In this document: positions 1 through 5,942 of the stretch, in pieces
Numbering within the stretch: the first letter of the stretch is position 1
Layout: each line of letters starts with the position of its first letter
NCBI GenBank assembly: GCA_903853735.1
Contig: CAINUH010000517.1
Coordinates: 1-7,883, forward strand
Length of the DNA stretch: 7,883 bases
DNA from: an uncultured Desulfomonile sp.
GTDB lineage: Bacteria; Desulfobacterota; Desulfomonilia; Desulfomonilales; Desulfomonilaceae
Direction: 5' to 3'
Translations under genes and position numbers: made by a program
Notes under the pieces: generated by a model
Told to the model about the DNA's origin: nothing
The model's input: the letters and a program-made list of their open reading frames with translations, nothing else
Database searches by the model: none

Positions 1-243
1 CAATGCAGTTCGTGGGACAGCATGATCCTTCCGCTTCCTTTCAGCACCATAGTAATCAGTTTGGGCAAACCCACAATGGTCCCGAAAGGACTCTATCGCG
101 ACGCTTACGAGGCACTAAGGGAAGAAATCGAAAATAATCTCATGGTAGCGTTGGCTCAAGCGCAAAATAAGATCCGGGATTTGAAACATCTGGAACCGGA
201 CATTTCTGTTAAGCCAATTCCCAGCCAGACATCACCTTTCTAG
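1..243 (+). CDS. DUF374 lysophospholipid acyltransferase family protein, C-terminal fragment
   Basis: Only the last 80 codons are in the window. The frame is open from base 1 (Q-C-S-S-W-D-S-M) and stops with TAG at 241-243, so the in-frame ATG at 22 is internal and not a start. The visible residues SWDSMILPLPFSTIVISLG followed by KPTMVP match the conserved C-terminal block of DUF374 acyltransferases, where a tryptophan-aspartate pair, a 'P-PFS' turn and a 'G-P..VP' strand close the domain. The charged tail (about residues 29-60 of the fragment) is the usual terminal helix. The catalytic HX4D region lies outside the window and cannot be checked. Members of this family are thought to transfer acyl chains to membrane lipids and often sit beside lipid A/LPS genes. 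The 3' end overlaps the convergent glycosyltransferase by 12 bp. Confidence 0.8.
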   Translation, partial: QCSSWDSMILPLPFSTIVISLGKPTMVPKGLYRDAYEALREEIENNLMVALAQAQNKIRDLKHLEPDISVKPIPSQTSPF

Positions 244-1326
244 AATTGGTTTCAAATGAGGTCCGTCTATAATTCTGCACCCTTTGAGTTCTCTTAGTAA
301 GGTCTCGAAAAGCTCAATATAGGTTTCCACTCTTTTTTCCCACGAATGCTCCCTGACCATGAAGTCCATAACCTCCTGTCCGTGGGCCGGTGGCTTGGTC
401 ACGAGTTCTTGTACCCCGGCGACAAGACCGTTGACGTCCCCATAGCCAATTATTTTTCCGAAGTTTGTTTGTCGTATAAGATGATTGTTCAGGACCGGTT
501 CTTCGGAAAGCACCGGAAGACCACCTCTTAAGTAGTTGTATATCTTAGCTAAATCATTATCAAAGGCATGTGGGCCCGTGGCAAGAGCCAGCCCCACAGA
601 TGCGTGACGGATATAATCCCAGATTTTTTCCTCCGAGATTTCACCGTGATCTACAATTCGTTCGTCTAACGGAGGCGACCACCCCCTGCCGCCATACATT
701 AAAGTCTTGTTAGCGCCTACCAGATGTATCGTGTACAAGCCTTCGAGATTGCGTGCAGCGTCGTTCAGCATTTGAATCATTCGAGGAGCGGCGATACTGC
801 CCAGAAATAGTACTGGAGCGGTTTTACGCGAAAACGGATTTTCATGAGGAACCGGGATGGTGGCAGGGCATCCCGTTGGTACCAGAATCGTTCGCTGCGA
901 ACCGCCGAAAAAATGATTCCACCGCTGGAGGTTTTCAATATTATTCAGTGACACAACGCGAGCGCGGGCACTGATAATTTTCTGACACTGAAGCAGTTTT
1001 TCTCGAAAAGGTTCATCCCGCTCAGGTAAACGGTCATCTACTACCCGAACAATTCTTGACACGACGGGACCTGTAAACTTGCCAAGCAGCAATATTGAGT
1101 AATGGTAGGAAGTCTTGACCAAGTCGTAACTTCCAGGCTTGTCGAGTGCAGCCGGAGGTCTTACCGGAATAAAACCATCCAGGAGGGATTCCCTTTCGAT
1201 AGGAGCGATGATTTCAGCATCAATTCCTTTTCGTCGCAACCCCCCAGCAATAGCCCTGAGACGTACAAGATCTATCCCGGTAGGAGGCCCTAGTGGATTT
1301 TTGTGAAAAATGATTCCGATACGCAT
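232..1326 (-). CDS. GT-B fold glycosyltransferase (GT4-like), non-canonical
   Basis: This 364-residue protein looks like a two-domain GT-B glycosyltransferase, transferring a sugar from a nucleotide donor, probably in surface-polysaccharide or LPS assembly on the cytoplasmic side. The N-terminal Rossmann half starts MRIGIIFHKNPLG and has a Gly-rich acceptor-side loop TGIDLVRLRAIAGGL (residues 16-30). The second domain begins near residue 170 with a strand and turn (PVLFLGSIAAP), followed by a conserved strand LVGANK at 202-207. The donor-site region is NDLAKIYNYLRGGLPVLSE (257-275). The E-x7-E signature of classical GT4 enzymes is not seen there; an Asp/Lys-containing variant replaces it. A typical C-terminal helix (HSWEKRVETYIELFETLL) follows. 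There is no signal peptide or membrane segment. No strong Shine-Dalgarno lies before the ATG at 1324-1326. It diverges from the GT4 gene at 1439 and converges with the acyltransferase. Donor and acceptor sugars cannot be told from sequence. Confidence 0.75.
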   Translation of the reverse strand: MRIGIIFHKNPLGPPTGIDLVRLRAIAGGLRRKGIDAEIIAPIERESLLDGFIPVRPPAALDKPGSYDLVKTSYHYSILLLGKFTGPVVSRIVRVVDDRLPERDEPFREKLLQCQKIISARARVVSLNNIENLQRWNHFFGGSQRTILVPTGCPATIPVPHENPFSRKTAPVLFLGSIAAPRMIQMLNDAARNLEGLYTIHLVGANKTLMYGGRGWSPPLDERIVDHGEISEEKIWDYIRHASVGLALATGPHAFDNDLAKIYNYLRGGLPVLSEEPVLNNHLIRQTNFGKIIGYGDVNGLVAGVQELVTKPPAHGQEVMDFMVREHSWEKRVETYIELFETLLRELKGCRIIDGPHLKPILER

Positions 1327-1438
1327 GGAATTTGAGTTGACAGATTAAGCATCCAGTCCTTTGCGAAGTTTGGAATTCTAAACCTTTACAGGATCTCTCT
1401 TCCAGTTCTTTTCAACGAGTGTTAAGAGAATACTCATA
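1327..1438. promoter_or_regulatory. Divergent intergenic region between two glycosyltransferase genes
   Basis: This 112-bp gap separates genes transcribed away from each other, so it should hold at least one promoter in each direction. A perfect TTGACA lies at 1337-1342 on the + strand, but no acceptable -10 hexamer follows at 16-18 bp. A CATAAT at 1435-1440 resembles a -10 but overlaps the first ATG of the downstream gene and has only a poor -35 partner. No convincing complete promoter, operator or terminator could be placed, so the assignment rests on gene arrangement. Confidence 0.4.
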
Positions 1439-2683
1439 ATGGAGAAACTGGCAAGAGTCATCGAGACTCGGTCGGTACTACCCGAGACTATGACACGCTC
1501 AAAAAGAAAAATTTGCGTTGTGACACCTGAATTTCCACCGGACCAGTGGGGGGGGTTGGCTCGCACTGTGGATCGGGTCGCCCGCCACATCAGGGATATG
1601 GGACTGGAAGTTCATGTTGCTCATTTTACAGTCTTTGACGAAGCTCCCGTCTTCTTGGACGAAAACCGTCAGACTCGTGAAACTGACGGTATGATTGTTC
1701 ATTCAATAAGGGTGGGAAGGGAAGAATTGGCTGGTTCAGGTCGGGAACTCTGGGACTGTCCCCACAATCTTACGCTCCAGATGATGTATCAGTCTCTCGA
1801 GATGCTTCATGCTGAGGCAGGATTTGAGGTCCTTCATTCATTTTTTCTGTATCCCGTCGGTTATGTAGTTGGATTGTTGGCACGCAGACTGGGCATTCCT
1901 TCAATAGTCACCATAGTCGGCAACGATGTGAAAAAATATTTTTTCAGTCCCGAGAAAGTGGCAGTGTGTCGGAGCGGCTTGGACAATGCCGATCGGGTGG
2001 TCGCTCTCAGCCAAGATCTGGCGGATATGGCTAACGCCTTGACTTCCATAGACGGAAAATACAGGATCATTTATAATTCTGTAGAGATCCCGCGTCTTAA
2101 CCGATCGACTGAGCTGACCAACCGTGGTAAGTTTCGTATTGGATGCGCTGGGATTTTCAAGTACGCCAAGGGCCTTCCGTACCTTTTTAGGGCTGTAGCT
2201 AGGATCTCTAGGCAGCGAGACGTGAATTTGGAGCTTGTCGGACAATTGAGGGAATCTGAAAAAGAAACTTTCAATTACGTATTAGACACAACTGGTATCA
2301 AGGACGTGTTGTCCATGATTGATCCGCTTCCCCATGATCTCTTACAGAAATGGATCCGAAGCCTGGACGTGTTTGTCCTTCCGTCACTTACTGAGGGATG
2401 CCCCAATGTCCTTATGGAAGCAATGGCCGGTGGGGTGCCGGTAATTGCAACCCGTACAGGTGCCGCAGACGTCCTCGTAGAAGATCAGGTGTCAGGCCTG
2501 CTGGTCCCGTGGGGCCATCCTTCGGCCCTTGCATCAGCAATCTTTCAGATAATGGATAATCCCGTCTTCGCAGAATCTCTGGGTAAGGCCGGCAGAATCA
2601 GAATGAAGCGCTTTTCGCCCGAGATGGAACGACAATCCTGGGAAAGCGTCTATCGTGAATTCCTGGAATTCAAAGGTCAATAG
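1439..2683 (+). CDS. GT4-family glycosyltransferase
   Basis: This 414-residue retaining GT-B glycosyltransferase has both expected halves. The N-terminal acceptor domain carries KICVVTPEFPPDQWGGLARTV (about 24-44), the usual first strand and Gly-Gly loop, and a middle strand VLHSFFLYPVGYVVGLLARR (131-150). The linker strand YNSVEIP (212-218) leads into the donor-binding domain, which starts GCAGIFKYAKGLPYLFRA (235-252). The donor-site signature SLTEGCPNVLMEAMAGGVPV (316-335) contains the E-x7-E pair E319/E327. It is soluble, with no membrane helix, and probably works at the inner membrane face on a lipid-linked or LPS acceptor. The ATG at 1439 has a weak AAGAGA 9 bp upstream. An in-frame ATG at 1490 (MTRSKRKICVV) would give a more usual N-terminus without 17 extra residues, and no RBS decides between them. 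The methyltransferase follows 42 bp downstream on the same strand, so the two are likely co-transcribed. Confidence 0.87.
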   Translation: MEKLARVIETRSVLPETMTRSKRKICVVTPEFPPDQWGGLARTVDRVARHIRDMGLEVHVAHFTVFDEAPVFLDENRQTRETDGMIVHSIRVGREELAGSGRELWDCPHNLTLQMMYQSLEMLHAEAGFEVLHSFFLYPVGYVVGLLARRLGIPSIVTIVGNDVKKYFFSPEKVAVCRSGLDNADRVVALSQDLADMANALTSIDGKYRIIYNSVEIPRLNRSTELTNRGKFRIGCAGIFKYAKGLPYLFRAVARISRQRDVNLELVGQLRESEKETFNYVLDTTGIKDVLSMIDPLPHDLLQKWIRSLDVFVLPSLTEGCPNVLMEAMAGGVPVIATRTGAADVLVEDQVSGLLVPWGHPSALASAIFQIMDNPVFAESLGKAGRIRMKRFSPEMERQSWESVYREFLEFKGQ

Positions 2684-2712
2684 AGACAGTCTTTTTTCGG
2701 CAACTTGTTGAT

Positions 2713-2717
2713 GGGAG
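2713..2717 (+). promoter_or_regulatory. Shine-Dalgarno deciding the methyltransferase start
   Basis: GGGAG at 2713-2717 lies 8 bp before the ATG at 2726, an ideal distance. The frame is also open from a TTG at 2705 and an ATG at 2711, but those starts would sit on or upstream of this site and have no comparable site of their own. The ATG at 2726 is therefore preferred. Confidence 0.7.
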
Positions 2718-2725
2718 AATTCCCG

Positions 2726-3637
2726 ATGAATGGTGAAGGCAAGCAATATCCAAAAGATCACTGGCTTCTCTCCGACGACCCGGAAAAGGTTTTGGAGGCA
2801 TACTTGGACCAACAGTCCAAGGTTTACAGTCAGGTCAAGAATGCATTTATTAGAGAACTTCTGGGAGACCTTAAGGGAAAACGTTTTCTAGATTATGGAT
2901 GCGGAGCAGGTTTTTTTTCAGTACATGCGGCCAGGGCAGGGGCTGCCGAAGTGGTGGGAGTGGACGCTCTGGAATCAGCGCTTTCAGCGGCGTCGATGTT
3001 TGCCAGAAACGAAGGGGTTCATAACATCTGCAATTTTGTTAAGAGCAGCCAGTTCCCCCTGGGGTCTCAGCGGCGTCGGTTTGACGTAATTCTGATAAAA
3101 GACGTAATAGAACATGTCGAAAATGATCAAGTCATTCTGGAAGCGGTCTCTCAAGCCACAGTTCCCGGTGGGACATTGGTGCTGAGCACACAAAATCGCC
3201 TATCTCTTAATTTTTTGATCCAGGGAACATACCACCGCAATTTTCTTAAAGATAAGAATTGGTTCGGGTGGGATGAAACTCACCTGAGATTCTATACACC
3301 GATGAGTTTGAACAATAAGTTGAAGAAGGCCGGATTCAGCATCGTTGCCTGGAGATCCGTATATTTAATTCCTCACAAGCTTCCTACCCTCCCAAGCTCT
3401 CGTAAGAAGTTCTTGAGATTGGATACCTTGAGTTGGATAGACCGGATTCTTGGAGGGGTCTTCCCGTATAATCGTCTTGGATGGAACGTGATCGTGAAAG
3501 CCATGGCTTCAACTGCCGTGTCGCAAAAAATCCCGGTCTCTCCGGTTATCTCGAAACAGGTGGCAGTGACTCCACTTTTTGTAGCACGCGAATCAGTCCC
3601 TCTCGAACAACAAGCCTCGACCGCTCGACCCTGCTGA
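2726..3637 (+). CDS. Class I SAM-dependent methyltransferase
   Basis: The 303-residue product has a Rossmann-fold SAM-binding core of the UbiG/Methyltransf_11-12 type. Motif I is FLDYGCGAGFFSVHAAR (54-70). The acidic end of strand 2 is VVGVDALESAL (77-86), where D80 should contact the SAM ribose. Motif II/III is FDVILIKDVIEHV (119-131), followed by VPGGTLVLSTQN (146-157). The segment GWDETHLRFYTPMSL (181-195) is the usual lid of UbiG-like and sugar methyltransferases. Residues from about 262 on form an unstructured-looking Ser/Val/Pro-rich tail outside the domain. The last 14 codons plus stop lie antisense to the phosphatase gene. Position behind a GT4 gene suggests methylation of a surface sugar or glycolipid; this is inference, and the acceptor is unknown. 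The start is set by the GGGAG site upstream. Confidence 0.85.
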   Translation: MNGEGKQYPKDHWLLSDDPEKVLEAYLDQQSKVYSQVKNAFIRELLGDLKGKRFLDYGCGAGFFSVHAARAGAAEVVGVDALESALSAASMFARNEGVHNICNFVKSSQFPLGSQRRRFDVILIKDVIEHVENDQVILEAVSQATVPGGTLVLSTQNRLSLNFLIQGTYHRNFLKDKNWFGWDETHLRFYTPMSLNNKLKKAGFSIVAWRSVYLIPHKLPTLPSSRKKFLRLDTLSWIDRILGGVFPYNRLGWNVIVKAMASTAVSQKIPVSPVISKQVAVTPLFVARESVPLEQQASTARPC

Positions 3638-4246
3638 AGTCAGGTGCCGAATTTCTTGACCGGACGTAATTGTGTACATCACTTCATGGGGAAAGCTTAT
3701 CTTGATGGCTGTAGCGGATTCGAGCCCCAGAATCATTTTTAGCAGCACCCGGTTTATCCCGGCGTGACCGATCACAAGCAGATTCTGATTTGAATTTCTA
3801 GAACCTATTTCATAAATGAAAGACATTACCCTGGATTCGGCATCATTATAACTTTCACCATTTGGGGGTCTTTCAATCCAAGTGCTCCGAAGCGTTAAAA
3901 CCTCTCCTCTCACTGCATTGCGGTATAGACCTTCCCAATGGCCCCCGGACAGTTCTGAAAGTGAAGCTCTGAAATGTATAGGGCACATGAGGACTTCGGA
4001 ATATATCGAGGATGTAAGCGCTGCCCTACCCAAAGGACTGGAAAAGATTTCACCGATTCCGAACCCTTTGAGCATTAGAGACAAATCTCTGACCTTTTGA
4101 ATCCCATCCAATGTTAACGGGGAATCAGTACCTCCCATGATCCGACCATTGAGATTTGAGACTGTCTGCCCGTGGCGGCCGACGACTATCACGCCAGGAA
4201 GATGGCTCAGGGCACCGAAATCAAGGGAGTCAATCCGGCAGTTCAT
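3593..4246 (-). CDS. Histidine phosphatase family protein (phosphoglycerate mutase-like)
   Basis: The protein has 217 residues from the ATG at 4244-4246. The catalytic phosphohistidine motif is VVGRHGQTVSN (21-31), with R24 and H25. The second phosphate-binding arginine is in SSPLGRAALTS (R74). The probable acid/base glutamate is in SELSGGHWEG (E98), and the second catalytic histidine is in VIGHAGINRVLL (H161). PPNGESYND (127-135) is typical of the GpmB/CobC-like branch. All catalytic residues are present, so it should be an active phosphomonoesterase, but the substrate cannot be read; alpha-ribazole phosphatase, sugar phosphatase or a specialised role remain possible. The frame is open 46 codons further upstream, but that stretch lies inside the radical SAM gene and resembles no phosphatase N-terminus. 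The start is 7 bp after the radical SAM stop with only a weak TGAG before it, pointing to translational coupling. The 3' end overlaps the methyltransferase by 45 bp. Confidence 0.85.
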   Translation of the reverse strand: MNCRIDSLDFGALSHLPGVIVVGRHGQTVSNLNGRIMGGTDSPLTLDGIQKVRDLSLMLKGFGIGEIFSSPLGRAALTSSIYSEVLMCPIHFRASLSELSGGHWEGLYRNAVRGEVLTLRSTWIERPPNGESYNDAESRVMSFIYEIGSRNSNQNLLVIGHAGINRVLLKMILGLESATAIKISFPHEVMYTITSGQEIRHLTSAGSSGRGLLFERD

Positions 4247-4253
4247 GGTACGC

Positions 4254-5870
4254 TCACAACTGTTCGCGCAATGCGCTGTTGCCGTCCTCAATCCATGAAA
4301 CAAGCCTACTGTGAATTTTCTCAACCAGCCGAGACTTCTCAGAATACTTACCGGAATAAACCAACACCTTGGGCGGGAGGGCATGCGCCAACTTTTTACT
4401 GGAGCTACAGATCATGTCCTTGTACTTGATATGCTCAAGATGTCCGGAAAGCAACGTGCGGTGAAACTCATTTCTCTTTAGAATATCAACATAATCATAC
4501 CCTTCGGATTCTCTATACACGTACTGCTCTCTTTCAAAAATGGAGCCCTGAACCTTCTCAACGTCGAATAACCCATATCGTCCGGGCTGATTGAACATCA
4601 ATGAATGCGGTTCCAGAAGGAAGCGCTGTGGCAAAAAAAATACTTTTGAGCAATTAATGTATCGGTCGACCAATCGCATAAAAGATTCGACGTCCTGTCT
4701 GGATTCGTGAGGAGTATTGTAGATGAGATGAATGTAGTTCTTGATTCCGATGGCAACGGCATGGTCAATAATCTCATACATGTCAGCCACGTTAAAACGC
4801 TTCCCTAACAAATGAATAGTAGGCTGATGGGCTGACTCTATGCCCCAGAAAAGACTAAAGCAGCCTGCTTTTCTTGCCAAATTAATGAGGTCCTTGGCGA
4901 ACCCGTTGACCTTGGCGTACGCATACCACCTCAATTGAGGAAAAGAGTCATGAAACCTGCTGCTAATTTCCGCGAGTTTCCCGGGATTACCGTTTATCGA
5001 AGCGTCGGCGAATTGAAACGCGACTGTATCATAGGTTTGCGAGAGGTTAACCACTTCGTTGACGACTTTGTCGGGGGATTTGCTGTCGTAAGAATCCACC
5101 AATCTTCCCGTGCAGAAACTGCAACGCGAGGGACAGCCCTTGGAAATCCGGTAGGGCAGGAACAGGGTTTTCCGACCCGTCACTGGGTGATCGTAACGGT
5201 AGGTTTCAAGGGTCAGTCCTTCAAAGTCGGGAGGCCGCTCCTCCTCGGCAGGAAGGGTAGACTGTGGGGACTGATGAAGCTTACCCTCTCGGCTATATAT
5301 GATCCCAGGAATGTGATCTTCTGAAATCTCTCTTTCACCCTGCACATGGCTGTACAGCATGAGTAACGGTATTTCTCCGCTACCCTTTATCCAGTAATCC
5401 GCATGGCCGTAGAGTACCAAAGAATCTGTAGATTTAATCGTCACAAATGGTCCGCCAAAAACTATTACCGCATCAGGATTGAAGTTTCTTATGTGCTTGG
5501 CCAAGAGCAGGCTAGCCCAGAATTGGTGGTATGCAATTATGGAGAAACCATAAATGGCTGCATCTTTGGCCAGACGGTCCCCATACTTGCGAGAAAGCGC
5601 TTCCAGCCCAGGATGACAGTGAGTCCCATCCATAAATGAGAAAAAATCGTATTCGGAAAAAGTTTTCTCCGGATTATGATAGTCTATGTCATCTTCAGCG
5701 GCGAAGATGTATTCCATCAGAAAATCGTACTGAACGACCGGTACGTTATGCTCTTTCAGGAAAGAATAAATGACCGCCATCCCGTAGGGCATAAACTTTG
5801 TCCTTAGGTACCGCTTGCTTACAGCCGGTGGATGAATTAGCACTATTCCCGACGTTGGCTGGGAAATCAT
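4254..5870 (-). CDS. B12-binding-domain-like radical SAM protein
   Basis: This 538-residue protein begins with a cobalamin-binding-like Rossmann domain (about 1-170). It shows VLIHPPAVSKRY-type first strand residues (9-21), YGMAVIYSFLKEHNVPVVQYD (29-49), YGFSIIAYHQF (107-117), IVFGGPFVT (136-144) and a GEGE-like turn IKGSGEIP (161-168). A radical SAM barrel follows, with the [4Fe-4S] triad C246, C250 and C253 in KGCPSRCSFC, i.e. CX3CX2C. Further barrel features are FQFADASINGN (286-295) and the SAM-contacting FWGIES (341-346). The DxHxxG cobalamin motif is absent, as in many class B enzymes of this type. The C-terminal ~110 residues are not recognised. The chemistry may be methylation or rearrangement of an unreactive carbon, but the substrate is unknown. 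An AGGAG at 5882-5886 lies 11 bp before the ATG. The gene is divergent from the LysR regulator and is followed immediately by the phosphatase. Confidence 0.87.
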   Translation of the reverse strand: MISQPTSGIVLIHPPAVSKRYLRTKFMPYGMAVIYSFLKEHNVPVVQYDFLMEYIFAAEDDIDYHNPEKTFSEYDFFSFMDGTHCHPGLEALSRKYGDRLAKDAAIYGFSIIAYHQFWASLLLAKHIRNFNPDAVIVFGGPFVTIKSTDSLVLYGHADYWIKGSGEIPLLMLYSHVQGEREISEDHIPGIIYSREGKLHQSPQSTLPAEEERPPDFEGLTLETYRYDHPVTGRKTLFLPYRISKGCPSRCSFCTGRLVDSYDSKSPDKVVNEVVNLSQTYDTVAFQFADASINGNPGKLAEISSRFHDSFPQLRWYAYAKVNGFAKDLINLARKAGCFSLFWGIESAHQPTIHLLGKRFNVADMYEIIDHAVAIGIKNYIHLIYNTPHESRQDVESFMRLVDRYINCSKVFFLPQRFLLEPHSLMFNQPGRYGLFDVEKVQGSIFEREQYVYRESEGYDYVDILKRNEFHRTLLSGHLEHIKYKDMICSSSKKLAHALPPKVLVYSGKYSEKSRLVEKIHSRLVSWIEDGNSALREQL

Positions 5871-5895
5871 AATATCAGATGCTCCTGAGACAGTA

Positions 5896-5908
5896 TCGTC
5901 CTGGACAA
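5896..5908. promoter_or_regulatory. Candidate LysR-type operator (T-N11-A) in divergent gap
   Basis: The 72-bp gap between the radical SAM and LysR genes holds TCGTCCTGGACAA. This fits the LysR-family T-N11-A box and has a symmetric core, GTCC-T-GGAC (5898-5906), centred on base 5902. A second, weaker dyad, TCAG-N6-CTGA (5875-5888), is centred about 20 bp away, roughly two helical turns, on the radical SAM side and over its ribosome site. LysR proteins commonly bind two such sites between their own gene and a divergent target. T-N11-A is a loose pattern, so the dyad and the position carry most of the weight. Confidence 0.35.
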
Positions 5909-5942
5909 ATAACAGACTCCGAACATTTGCGAGAGAGGCCCT

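Noticed and set aside
1337..1342. Perfect TTGACA as -35 of a promoter for the GT4 gene
   Set aside because: No acceptable -10 hexamer follows at 16-18 bp, so a full promoter call is not justified.
2656..2672. 17-bp palindrome TGAATTCCTGGAATTCA
   Set aside because: It lies in the coding sequence for E-F-L-E-F near the end of the GT4 gene; repeated Glu-Phe codons explain it without a regulatory role.
4247..4384. 46-codon N-terminal extension of the phosphatase frame
   Set aside because: It lies wholly inside the radical SAM coding region in another frame, has no similarity to phosphatase N-termini, and the ATG at 4246 just after the radical SAM stop gives the normal family length.
4935..5324. 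129-codon + strand open frame opposite the radical SAM gene
   Set aside because: It covers the conserved Cys cluster region of the radical SAM gene on the opposite strand and has no domain signature of its own.
5871..5942. Possible precursor peptide gene for a RiPP-type radical SAM system
   Set aside because: The gap upstream of the radical SAM gene is only 72 bp and no short gene with a ribosome site is seen next to it, so a peptide-modification role is unsupported.
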